The position numbers and the translations under genes are program-made. The notes beneath the pieces are model-generated. The model saw nothing but the letters and a program-made list of their open reading frames with translations, did not search any database and was not told the origin of the DNA. 8,492 bases of DNA from an uncultured Elusimicrobium sp. Its GTDB lineage: Bacteria > Elusimicrobiota > Endomicrobiia > Endomicrobiales > Endomicrobiaceae. The stretch spans positions 1 through 8,492 of the forward strand of contig CACWKJ010000035.1 in NCBI GenBank assembly GCA_902761395.1. The letters are read 5' to 3'. Positions 1-7,600 of the stretch are shown here, piece after piece (within the stretch, counting starts at the first letter, position 1; every line of letters begins with the position of its first letter).

Positions 1-2
1 TT

Positions 3-608
3 GTTTTTTATCTTGCTTTATGCACGGGAACTTATGTTCAGGAAATTGCAATAATTTCTATATTCTTAATATTCTTTTTTGCAATGTTCAGAAAATCAAT
101 AGAAAATATTTCTGCTTCTTTGGCAGTTACATGTTTGGGAACATTTTTTATTACCTGGGCACTTTTTCATATGGTTTTAATAAGAGATATTCCAAAATAC
201 GGTATGCATTACATTATATTCTTGTTTGTTAATATTTGGATGTTGGATACGGGAGCATATTTTATCGGTAAAAAATTCGGTAAACATAAACTTGCTTCAC
301 TTATAAGTCCCAAAAAAACAATAGAAGGAGCAATTGTGGGTGTTGTTACGGCGGTGATTGTTTCTTTGGTATACAGGCATTTCTTTATGCAGAACATAAT
401 AACAAATACCGAAGCAATAATATTTGCTCTTGTTATTTCTTTTGTCGGTCAATTCTCGGATCTTGCCGAATCTTTATTTAAAAGAGATTGCAACATAAAA
501 GATTCCGGTAACATTCTTCCCGGACACGGAGGAATGCTCGACAGATTCGATTCCTATTTATTCTGTGCTCCGATATTTTATTATCTTATTCAATTCATGA
601 AATACTAA
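3..608 (+). CDS. cdsA: phosphatidate cytidylyltransferase (CDP-diglyceride synthase), 3' part
   Basis: This gene is cut by the left edge: frame 3 is open from the first bases, and 201 C-terminal residues plus the stop are visible. The family makes CDP-diacylglycerol from phosphatidic acid and CTP in the inner membrane, the branch point of phospholipid synthesis. The family signature is complete at visible residues 157-183: S-L-F-K-R, then K-D-S, then P-G-H-G-G and D-R-F-D. Upstream are the conserved D-T-G-A-Y stretch (about residue 82) and S-P-K-K-T-I-E-G (about 102-109). At least five hydrophobic segments fit a multi-pass membrane protein. An ATG at 84 lies inside the protein and is not the real start. 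The next gene is alaS rather than dxr, a common cdsA neighbour. Identification is firm from the signature; the missing N-terminus cannot be judged. Confidence 0.95.
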   Translation, partial: VFYLALCTGTYVQEIAIISIFLIFFFAMFRKSIENISASLAVTCLGTFFITWALFHMVLIRDIPKYGMHYIIFLFVNIWMLDTGAYFIGKKFGKHKLASLISPKKTIEGAIVGVVTAVIVSLVYRHFFMQNIITNTEAIIFALVISFVGQFSDLAESLFKRDCNIKDSGNILPGHGGMLDRFDSYLFCAPIFYYLIQFMKY

Positions 609-691
609 TTAATTAGCAATTGGTAAACAGCAATTAACGAGTTCCTGCGATTTAAACTTTTAACAGATTAACTTATAACAACATAAAACAA

Positions 692-720
692 TTTACAATG
701 CTGTTTTAGTTTGCTAAAAT
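692..720 (+). promoter_or_regulatory. sigma70-type promoter of alaS with extended -10
   Basis: A -35 hexamer TTTACA (692-697, five of six to consensus) is separated by exactly 17 bp from a -10 hexamer TAAAAT (715-720, five of six). The -10 is preceded by TG plus one base (712-714), the extended -10 motif. Transcription would be expected to begin near 726-729, at or within three bases of the alaS ATG at 729. No Shine-Dalgarno sequence precedes that ATG, which fits a leaderless or nearly leaderless message. The boxes are seen directly; the start point is inferred from normal spacing. Confidence 0.65.
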
Positions 721-728
721 TATCTATT

Positions 729-3353
729 ATGAATAAACAATCAGCGTATATCAGGAAAACTTTTTTGGACTTTTTTAGTGAAAAAGGTTGCAAAGTTGTA
801 CCGTCGGATTCATTAGTACCTTCGGGAGATAAAACATTATTGTTTACTTCCGCGGGAATGGTTCAATTTAAGAAACATTTTTTAGGTCAAAGTAAGGATA
901 CTTTTACAAGAGCAACATCCTCACAAAAATGTTTTAGAACTTCAGATATAGATCAAGTGGGAGTAACCAACAGACACTTAACATTTTTTGAAATGTTGGG
1001 TAACTTTTCTTTCGGTGATTATTTTAAAGAGGAAGCTATTGCATGGGCATGGGATTTCCTTACCAACTATATGCAATTGCCTAAAGAAAAACTTTATGCA
1101 ACAATTTATAAAGACGACGATGAAGCGGGACAAATGTGGAAAAAGTTTGTTCCCGAATCAAGAATTATAAAAATGGGCGACGAAACAAACTTTTGGACAA
1201 TGGGACCTACAGGTCCTTGCGGTCCGTGCTCTGAAATCTTGATAGATTTGGGCGAAGATATGGGTTGCCATAAACCTACATGCGGTCCGTGGTGTGATTG
1301 TAACAGATATCTTGAAATATGGAATCTTGTTTTTACGCAGTTCGACAGACAAGAAGACGGTTCGTTAAAACCGTTGGGAAGAAAAAATATAGATACCGGT
1401 ATGGGACTTGAAAGAATAGTTGCTGCGGCTAACGGTAAAAATAATGTTTTTGACACGGATTTGTTTTTGCCTATGATGAATGCAGCATCGGAATTATTGA
1501 AAGTTTCATTTAACGATAATATACCTAAATTAAGAATGATTGCGGATCATGCAAGAGCAATAACATTTTTAATTTCCGACGGTATTCATCCTTCAAATGA
1601 AGGCAGAGGTTATGTTTTAAGAAGAATTTTAAGAAGAGCGGTTAGACAAGGAAAAGTTTTCGGCATGAACGAACCTTTCTTGTACAAACTCGTAGATGTT
1701 GTTCACGATGTTATGAAACCCGCATATCCGGAACTTACGGCAAGACTTGATAACATAAAGTCTATGGCAAAAGTTGAAGAGGAAAAATTCCTTGAAACAT
1801 TAAATACGGGAACGGATTTATTAAATAATCTTATATCACAATATAAAGCAAAAAATGTGTCTGTATTAAAGGGAGAAGATGTATTTAAACTTTATGATAC
1901 TTACGGATTTCCTCACGAACTTACAAAAGAAATCGCACTTGAACAAGGTTTAACAATAGATGAAAAAGGTTTCGAACAGGAAAAGAAAATCGCTCAGGAA
2001 AAATCCAGAGGAGCATGGAGCGGTTCGGGTGAACAAGACATAACATTTTATTCGGTATTGCATAAAGAGTGCGGGGATACGACTTTTGAAGGATACACAC
2101 AAAACAGTTCTTCCGTAAAAGTTATTGCGCTCGTAAAAGACGGTAAAAAAGTTGAATCTTTATCCGCAAACGATAAAGGTGAAATAATTTTGTCCAATAC
2201 ACCTTTTTACGGTGAGTCCGGAGGACAAGTTGCAGATACCGGAATAATGTTTAACGAATCTGTAAATATAGAAGTTACCGACGTTACAAAACCTATCGGT
2301 AAACTTTTTGTTCATAAAGTTGTAGTTGAAAAAGGGCAGGTAAAAGCAGGTGATGTTTTAACTGCATCGATAAATACCGATAAAAGAAATCAAACGGCAA
2401 GACATCATACCGCAACACATTTGTTACAAAAAGTGTTGAGATCCGTTTTAGGTAACCATGTTGCCCAGGCAGGTTCTTTGGTTTGTCCCGACAATTTAAG
2501 GTTTGATTTTAACCACTTTAAAGCGGTAACAAAAGAAGAACTTAAAAAAATAGAAAAAGATGTAAATAAAGCCATAAGACAAAATTATCCCGTATCTATT
2601 ACCGAAATGCCTATAGAACAAGCAAGAAAAGAAGGTGCTATGGCTTTGTTCGGTGAAAAGTACGGCGATGTTGTAAGAACAGTTAAAGTTATAGAAACCG
2701 ACGATAAGTATTATTCAATGGAACTTTGCGGCGGAACACATGTTCAAAAAACCGGCGATATCGGAATGTTTAAAATTGTTTCCGAAAGTTCGGTAGGCAG
2801 CGGAATAAGAAGAATAGAAGCTGTTTGCGGCAGTGCATGCGAAAAATATGTTGACGGTTTGGAAAACAAAATAGATGAAATTGCAGCATTATTAAAAACT
2901 TCAAAAGTTATGGTTGTTCCCGCAATTGAAAAAATGTTGCAGGATGCAAAAAATCTCGATACGGAAATTTCTTCTTTAAAGAGTAAGTTGATTGCAGGAG
3001 AAATAGACGAATATATAAAATCAGCAAAAGATATAAACGGCGTTAATGTAATTGCTTTTGCTGTTGAAGGTGTTGATGTTAAAACTTTAAGAGAGATGGT
3101 GGATAAAGTTAAAGAAAAACAAGCATCGGCAATTATTGTTATAGCATCAAAACTTCAAGACAAAATATCTTTTGTTATATCAGTAAGCCAGGATATAGTT
3201 AAAAAAGGTTATGCTGCAGGAAAAATTGCAAAACAATTTGCTGCAAAAATTGAAGGTTCCGGCGGCGGAAAACCCGACTTTGCACAAGGCGGCGGTAAAA
3301 AAACAGATAATTTAAAATCTGTTATAGAAAATATAGGGGAAATATTAAAATAA
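729..3353 (+). CDS. alaS: alanyl-tRNA synthetase
   Basis: This cytoplasmic enzyme charges tRNA-Ala with alanine and hydrolyses mischarged Ser/Gly-tRNA-Ala. At 874 residues it has normal full length. The class II catalytic core includes T-S-A-G-M (about residues 40-44), R-H-L-T-F-F-E-M-L-G-N-F, and motif 3 G-M-G-L-E-R (224-229). The editing domain shows the metal-binding pair H560/H564 (H-T-A-T-H) and C667/H671 (C-G-G-T-H). The C-Ala domain ends with a glycine-rich G-S-G-G-G-K-P-D-F-A-Q block (from 843). A cysteine cluster (C180, C185, C189, C191) follows G-P-C-G-P-C (C164, C167). Such clusters occur in many bacterial AlaS proteins and may bind zinc. The ATG at 729 is chosen over an in-frame TTG at 711 because the promoter -10 box overlaps that TTG and family members start close to the I-R-x-x-F-L-x-F-F segment. 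Its stop overlaps the next start by one base. Confidence 0.97.
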   Translation: MNKQSAYIRKTFLDFFSEKGCKVVPSDSLVPSGDKTLLFTSAGMVQFKKHFLGQSKDTFTRATSSQKCFRTSDIDQVGVTNRHLTFFEMLGNFSFGDYFKEEAIAWAWDFLTNYMQLPKEKLYATIYKDDDEAGQMWKKFVPESRIIKMGDETNFWTMGPTGPCGPCSEILIDLGEDMGCHKPTCGPWCDCNRYLEIWNLVFTQFDRQEDGSLKPLGRKNIDTGMGLERIVAAANGKNNVFDTDLFLPMMNAASELLKVSFNDNIPKLRMIADHARAITFLISDGIHPSNEGRGYVLRRILRRAVRQGKVFGMNEPFLYKLVDVVHDVMKPAYPELTARLDNIKSMAKVEEEKFLETLNTGTDLLNNLISQYKAKNVSVLKGEDVFKLYDTYGFPHELTKEIALEQGLTIDEKGFEQEKKIAQEKSRGAWSGSGEQDITFYSVLHKECGDTTFEGYTQNSSSVKVIALVKDGKKVESLSANDKGEIILSNTPFYGESGGQVADTGIMFNESVNIEVTDVTKPIGKLFVHKVVVEKGQVKAGDVLTASINTDKRNQTARHHTATHLLQKVLRSVLGNHVAQAGSLVCPDNLRFDFNHFKAVTKEELKKIEKDVNKAIRQNYPVSITEMPIEQARKEGAMALFGEKYGDVVRTVKVIETDDKYYSMELCGGTHVQKTGDIGMFKIVSESSVGSGIRRIEAVCGSACEKYVDGLENKIDEIAALLKTSKVMVVPAIEKMLQDAKNLDTEISSLKSKLIAGEIDEYIKSAKDINGVNVIAFAVEGVDVKTLREMVDKVKEKQASAIIVIASKLQDKISFVISVSQDIVKKGYAAGKIAKQFAAKIEGSGGGKPDFAQGGGKKTDNLKSVIENIGEILK

Positions 3354-3886
3354 TGAAAATGTTATCTTTGTCGGCAATAGGAAAAGACAGAACAGGTATT
3401 GTAAGTTCAATATCGGAAATTCTTTTTAAGTTAGGTTGCAACATTGAAGATTCTACAATGACATTGTTATCGGGACAGTTTGCGGTTATATTGTTGCTTG
3501 CTTGTCCTAAAAATTCGGATGTTTCCAAAATAAAAAGAAGTTTAAATTCTTCAATGAAAAAATTGGGATTATCTTATTCAGTAACCGAAGTAGATAAACC
3601 TAAAACAAATAAAAAGAATTTCGGCGACTACATTATTGCTGTCTACGGTTCGGACAGAGTAGGTATCGTTTATAATGTAAGTAAATTCTTAGCCGACAAA
3701 AAGATAAATATAACCGATGTTCAAACAAAAATTTCAGGCAAAAAAGATAAAGTGTACATAATGTTGTTGGAAGTAAATATTCCTAAAACGGTTAAGATGG
3801 ACGATTTTAAACATCATTTAAAACATTTGGCACAAGAACTTAATGTTGAAATTTTTGTAAATCAAGCGGATTCCCAGAAAATTTAG
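3353..3886 (+). CDS. tandem ACT-domain protein, GcvR-like
   Basis: This 177-residue cytoplasmic protein consists of two ACT domains. The first covers about residues 4-80 and contains G-K-D-R-T-G-I-V (10-17). The second covers about 93-170 and contains G-S-D-R-V-G-I-V (99-106). The G-x-D-R-x-G-I-V loop before the first helix is the usual amino-acid-binding edge of ACT domains. Two ACT domains with no enzyme or DNA-binding part resemble the glycine-cleavage repressor GcvR and related regulators, so it probably senses an amino acid and acts through a partner. The ligand and partner are not visible, and GcvR itself should not be assumed. The start ATG overlaps the alaS stop (TAATGA), and an AGGGGA at 3335-3340 lies 12 bases upstream, so translation is likely coupled to alaS. 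A second in-frame ATG at 3359 is possible but farther from that site. The stop codon touches a repeat array. Confidence 0.85.
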   Translation: MKMLSLSAIGKDRTGIVSSISEILFKLGCNIEDSTMTLLSGQFAVILLLACPKNSDVSKIKRSLNSSMKKLGLSYSVTEVDKPKTNKKNFGDYIIAVYGSDRVGIVYNVSKFLADKKINITDVQTKISGKKDKVYIMLLEVNIPKTVKMDDFKHHLKHLAQELNVEIFVNQADSQKI

Positions 3887-3925
3887 AAGAATAGAAGATT
3901 AGAGGATTAGAAGATTAGAGGAAAA
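3886..3925 (+). repeat. degenerate 8-bp tandem array, left arm
   Basis: Five successive octamers fit the consensus GAAGATTA. Copies two to four are the clearest (GAAGATTA, GAGGATTA, GAAGATTA); the first and last are more diverged. The array begins at the last base of the ACT gene stop codon. The same octamer in the opposite orientation makes up 4049-4088, so the two arrays form an imperfect long inverted repeat (3894-3922 against 4060-4088, 23 of 29 positions pairing). Confidence 0.85.
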
Positions 3926-3942
3926 AAGGAAGAAATATTTAG

Positions 3943-4012
3943 ATAGATTGCGGATCGTAGTCCGCAATGACAGAAAGATAGGTTGTCATTCTGAACTTGA
4001 TTCAGAATCTAT
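3943..4012. repeat. 70-bp perfect cloverleaf palindrome made of two inverted modules
   Basis: Four stems can form with no unpaired base at the junction. The outer stem is ATAGATT (3943-3949) with AATCTAT (4006-4012). Arm 1 is GCGGA (3950-3954) with TCCGC (3961-3965), loop of 6. Arm 2 is AATGACA (3966-3972) with TGTCATT (3984-3990), loop of 11. Arm 3 is CTGAA (3991-3995) with TTCAG (4001-4005), loop of 5. Arms 1 and 3 belong to inverted copies of one module, AGATT, 5-bp stem, loop, 5-bp stem, AATGACA. Three of the five base pairs differ between the copies, yet pairing is kept in both. The ATT...AAT palindromic form recalls short dispersed repeats such as Neisseria dRS3, but kinship is untested. 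It could be a mobile palindromic unit, a structured RNA in the transcript, or both. Confidence 0.85.
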
Positions 4013-4022
4013 AAACAATAAC

Positions 4023-4043
4023 AAAAATTGCGAAGCAATTTTT
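4023..4043. terminator. A/T-flanked hairpin, possible weak bidirectional terminator
   Basis: AAAAATTGC (4023-4031) and GCAATTTTT (4035-4043) pair perfectly around a three-base GAA loop. The A5 and T5 tracts make it look like a short intrinsic terminator in either direction, but the GC content of the stem is low, so any termination would be weak. It may simply be another component of the surrounding repeat element. Confidence 0.35.
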
Positions 4044-4048
4044 ACAGA

Positions 4049-4088
4049 TTTTCTTCCAATCTTCAGATCTTCCAATCATCAAATCTTC
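4049..4088 (-). repeat. degenerate 8-bp tandem array, right arm (inverted)
   Basis: Five octamers read on the minus strand as variants of GAAGATTG: AAATCTTC, CAATCATC, AGATCTTC, CAATCTTC and TTTTCTTC on the plus strand, from right to left. It is the inverted partner of the array at 3886-3925. The array ends seven bases before the def Shine-Dalgarno sequence, so the element fills the gap without disturbing def translation. Confidence 0.85.
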
Positions 4089-4094
4089 GGTAGT

Positions 4095-4100
4095 TAAGGA
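4095..4100 (+). promoter_or_regulatory. Shine-Dalgarno of def
   Basis: TAAGGA lies seven bases before the GTG at 4108 and is the best ribosome-binding match among the genes here. It supports GTG as the def start. Confidence 0.7.
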
Positions 4101-4107
4101 AATAAAA

Positions 4108-4602
4108 GTGCCGATATTAGATATAGTAACAATTCCAAATCCGATATTAAAACAAGTTAGTTTACCGGTAGAAAAAATAGATTATAAAATAAAAAATCTT
4201 GTAGCTAACATGAGAGAAACAATGCTTTCATCCAGTCATTGTGTCGGTATTGCCGCTGTTCAAGTAGGCGTATTGTTAAGAATAGTATTGGTAGACATTT
4301 CTTTAAACCCGAAACCGCACCACAATAACGGTTTTTTAATAATGATAAATCCTAAAATAACTTACAGTTCGGGGAAGTTAAAATCGAGAGAAGGTTGTTT
4401 AAGTGTTCCCGATTTTACCGGAAATGTTGTAAGAAAAAACAAGATAGAAGTTGAGTATTTGGATATAGAAGGAAAAAAACAATTATTAAAAACTCATGGC
4501 TTTGAATCAATAACAATTCAACATGAAATAGATCATTTAGACGGTTTTATTTTCTTAGACAAAGTTTCTTCTCTTAAAACAGATGTTTTCAAAAGAATAT
4601 AA
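4108..4602 (+). CDS. def: peptide deformylase
   Basis: This cytoplasmic metalloenzyme removes the formyl group from the N-terminal methionine of new proteins. At 164 residues the length is normal. Motif 1 is C-V-G-I-A-A-V-Q (residues 45-52), motif 2 is E-G-C-L-S (95-99) and motif 3 is H-E-I-D-H (139-143). Metal ligands would be C97, H139 and H143, with E140 as the catalytic acid. One oddity is that the first glycine of the usual G-x-G-x-A-A-x-Q motif 1 is cysteine (C45). All catalytic residues are present, so it is expected to be active. The start is GTG, chosen by the good upstream Shine-Dalgarno and by the family-typical N-terminus (I-V-x-I-P-N-P-I-L). It is followed after 18 bp by the autotransporter gene. 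Confidence 0.95.
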   Translation: MPILDIVTIPNPILKQVSLPVEKIDYKIKNLVANMRETMLSSSHCVGIAAVQVGVLLRIVLVDISLNPKPHHNNGFLIMINPKITYSSGKLKSREGCLSVPDFTGNVVRKNKIEVEYLDIEGKKQLLKTHGFESITIQHEIDHLDGFIFLDKVSSLKTDVFKRI

Positions 4603-4620
4603 AAAGCGGCGAGAATAAAC

Positions 4621-7600
4621 ATGAAAGAAATAAAAATATTATTAAATTCGGTATTAATACTATTGTTAAGTGTTAGTTTGTTTGCGGAAACAATAGTAAT
4701 AACGGATACCGTTTCATTACCTAATGATACTTACCCTGATACAACTTATACAGAACAAAGCGGAACTACCGGAGGAGCTGTTTATGTTAACGGCGGAAAA
4801 GTTACCGTTGAGGGAATAACTTTTTCTTCCAATACGGCAACATTCGGCGGCGGAGCTATAGCATTGGACAGGCTTTACGGATCTGTGACAATATCCTCGG
4901 AAACGATTTTTAGTAATAATGGAACAACAACCAATGGCGGAGCAATAAATAATAATGCCGGAATATTAAAAATCAGTGGAGACAATATTACTTTCAATTC
5001 AAATTATTCGAGCAATGGTAATGGCGGGGCAATATTTAATAATTGGGGTAAAGCTGCAATAGGGGATGGAGTAAGTTTTGTATCAAATACCGCAACCAAC
5101 GGCGGTGCGATTTTTAGTAAATTCAATGAAGATGACGGATCACTCGGTATAGGAAACAATGTTGAGTTTATAAAAAATAGTGCGGGAACTAATGGCGGTG
5201 CTATATATAATTATACAGAAGACAAAGTAACGGCAACAATAGGTGACAATGTTGTTTTTTCTTCTAATTCCGCAATTCTCGGCGGGGCAATATACAATCA
5301 AGCAAACAAATTAAAGGCAGAGTTAACTATAGGGAAAAATGTAACGTTTTCTTATAATTATGCATCTACAAACGGAGGAGCAATATACAATAATAAGGGA
5401 ACACTAACAATAGCCGATGGTGCAACTTTTATTCATAACAGAAACACTGCAATATATAACAATAGCGGAATATTAAATTTGACTGCCGATACAATACCGA
5501 TAACTTTTACCGATAATGTTACCGCAGTATATGATAATGCCGGAACAATAAATTTATATGCAAAAGATTCAAGTATAATCTTTAACGATTCGATATCATC
5601 TCAAAATAATTCAAGTGTATTAAATATTAATCAAAATTTATCTTCTGCCGGAACAGTGGAATTTAATACAGGAATGAGAGGATATAAAGGAACGGTAAAT
5701 TTTTATGGCGGAGAAATAAAATTTGGCGCTGTTACCGATGAGGGGTCCAATATTAATAACAGTAAATTTTTTAACGGAAACATAAATTTGTCGAGCGGAA
5801 CAGTAGATTTTTCAAATAATGCCATAGATAATATAAATGTAAACAGTTTAATAACAACGATAAACACAAATTTAAAATTTGATGTGGATTTAAGTAATAA
5901 CACAAGTGATAATTGGTCGGTAACAAATGCTATATCTGATACCAACGAGTTAAATCTGACTAAAATAAATATTTTAGGCGTAAATGAAACAACCGGCAGT
6001 ATAACATTGTTTAATAATGGAAATTCTCCTGTTTTGAATATTATATCAGCTACGGTAAATTATGGTAACCAAGAATATACTTTTACAAATAACGAAACAA
6101 TTGCCGGAGTAATTGACTATGAATTAACCGGAATTAAAACGTTTAAAGAAGTCGTAAATGATATTGAATCGGAAATAAGAAATTATTCTTTTGAAAACGA
6201 TGAAATTGTGACGGAAGATTTGGAATCGTTAGGTGGAACAGAATTATCGATTTATGGCAACGGCTATAATATCTTTGCAAGTTCGGTAGCCGGAATAACT
6301 GTTAGCGAAAATCAAATACTAAATATTGAAGGCTTAAAAGAAGTGACGGGATTTACATCCGAAAATAATGGCGGTTTTTTGTATAACAACGGCGGAACAA
6401 TAAATTTAACGTCACATCAAATTGATATGGAATTTAGTTCTAATACTGCAAATGGTATTTCAAATGCAATACATGATAACGGCGGAACAATGAATTTGTG
6501 GGCAAGCGGTACAGCTGATATAATTTTAAATGACAGGATAACAAGTGAAGATGATACAAGTATTTTAAATATTAATAGTTCAAAGAATACATTAACGGCA
6601 AATGGAAAAATCATCTTAAACGAAGATATGACAGGCTACACCGGACAAGTTAATTTGTATAAAGGAACAATTGAACTTGGAGAAAAAGGAACTTTGTTTA
6701 ACGGGGATATGCTTGTAGATAATGCGACGATAAATATGGTAAATGAAAATATTCAAGAACATAATTTTAACAGATTAACAGTAAATAATAATTTAAGTTT
6801 AAGTTTGGATGTTGATTTGGAAAACAAAAAAATGGATACAATTTCATCAAACGATGATTCGGAAATAGATGGAACAATAAAAGTAAAATCCATAAATTTA
6901 TTAAGTGATGCACTTGAAACAACAAATAAAATATTATTTACAAGCTCAACTGTTTTAAAAGATAAAATAACTGTGGATATAAAAACAGTAAATTCAAAAT
7001 TATATAAATATGACATTTTTTATGAAGATGGTTATTTTGAATTTATAAAGATAGATAATCCTGCAATATTTGAACAGGCTGTAGCAGCTTCCGTAGGCGG
7101 ATATATGACACAAAATATGGTAGCGGAACAGTCTTTTGCATGTATCGATAATAATATTATAAAAAAACAAAAAGAATTTTTAGGACAGTCTTCCAATCTG
7201 TATGCATCGGCAGGAAATCAAGTGTTTGAAGAAAATAACAAAATTAAAAAAGGGTTATGGTTAAGACCGGTTGCATTACAGGAAACAGTCAAAGTAAATG
7301 AAACAGAAGTTGATAATAATTTAATCGGAACATTAGCGGGAATAGATTTACCTGTCGGACAAGAAAAGCAGGTATCTTTTTATATAGGTTATGTAGGAAG
7401 TAACCAAAAATATGGAAATGAAGCAGAGAAAGATATAAAGATAAGTCAGACAGGATATGTGATAGGAGCGACGGGAATGTTGATAAAAGAGAACTTTTAT
7501 TTAGGTGTAACAGCAAATGCAATATTTAATAAAGTGGAAAGTGAAAGAAATAATGGTACTGATAACTTTGATATGAATATGTACACATTAGCTGCAAAAA

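Noticed and set aside
20..232. Plus-strand open frame at the left edge
   Set aside because: It overlaps cdsA in another frame; the cdsA frame carries the family motifs.
605..616. 12-bp palindrome CTAATTAATTAG at the cdsA stop codon
   Set aside because: It is A/T-dominated and could arise by chance in this composition; there is no second feature to give it a role.
711..728. In-frame TTG start for alaS, giving six extra residues
   Set aside because: The TTG overlaps the promoter -10 box, has no ribosome site, and adds residues not expected in the family.
1106..1456. Minus-strand open frame inside alaS
   Set aside because: It lies fully opposite a strongly conserved alaS segment and encodes no recognisable protein.
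3943..4012. tRNA gene, because the 70-bp cloverleaf has a 7-bp outer stem
   Set aside because: Stem order is 7-5-7-5 instead of 7-4-5-5, the T-loop and D-loop consensus bases are missing, and the two halves are inverted copies of one module.
3886..4088. CRISPR array
   Set aside because: The repeats are degenerate 8-mers without spacers, and no cas gene is present.
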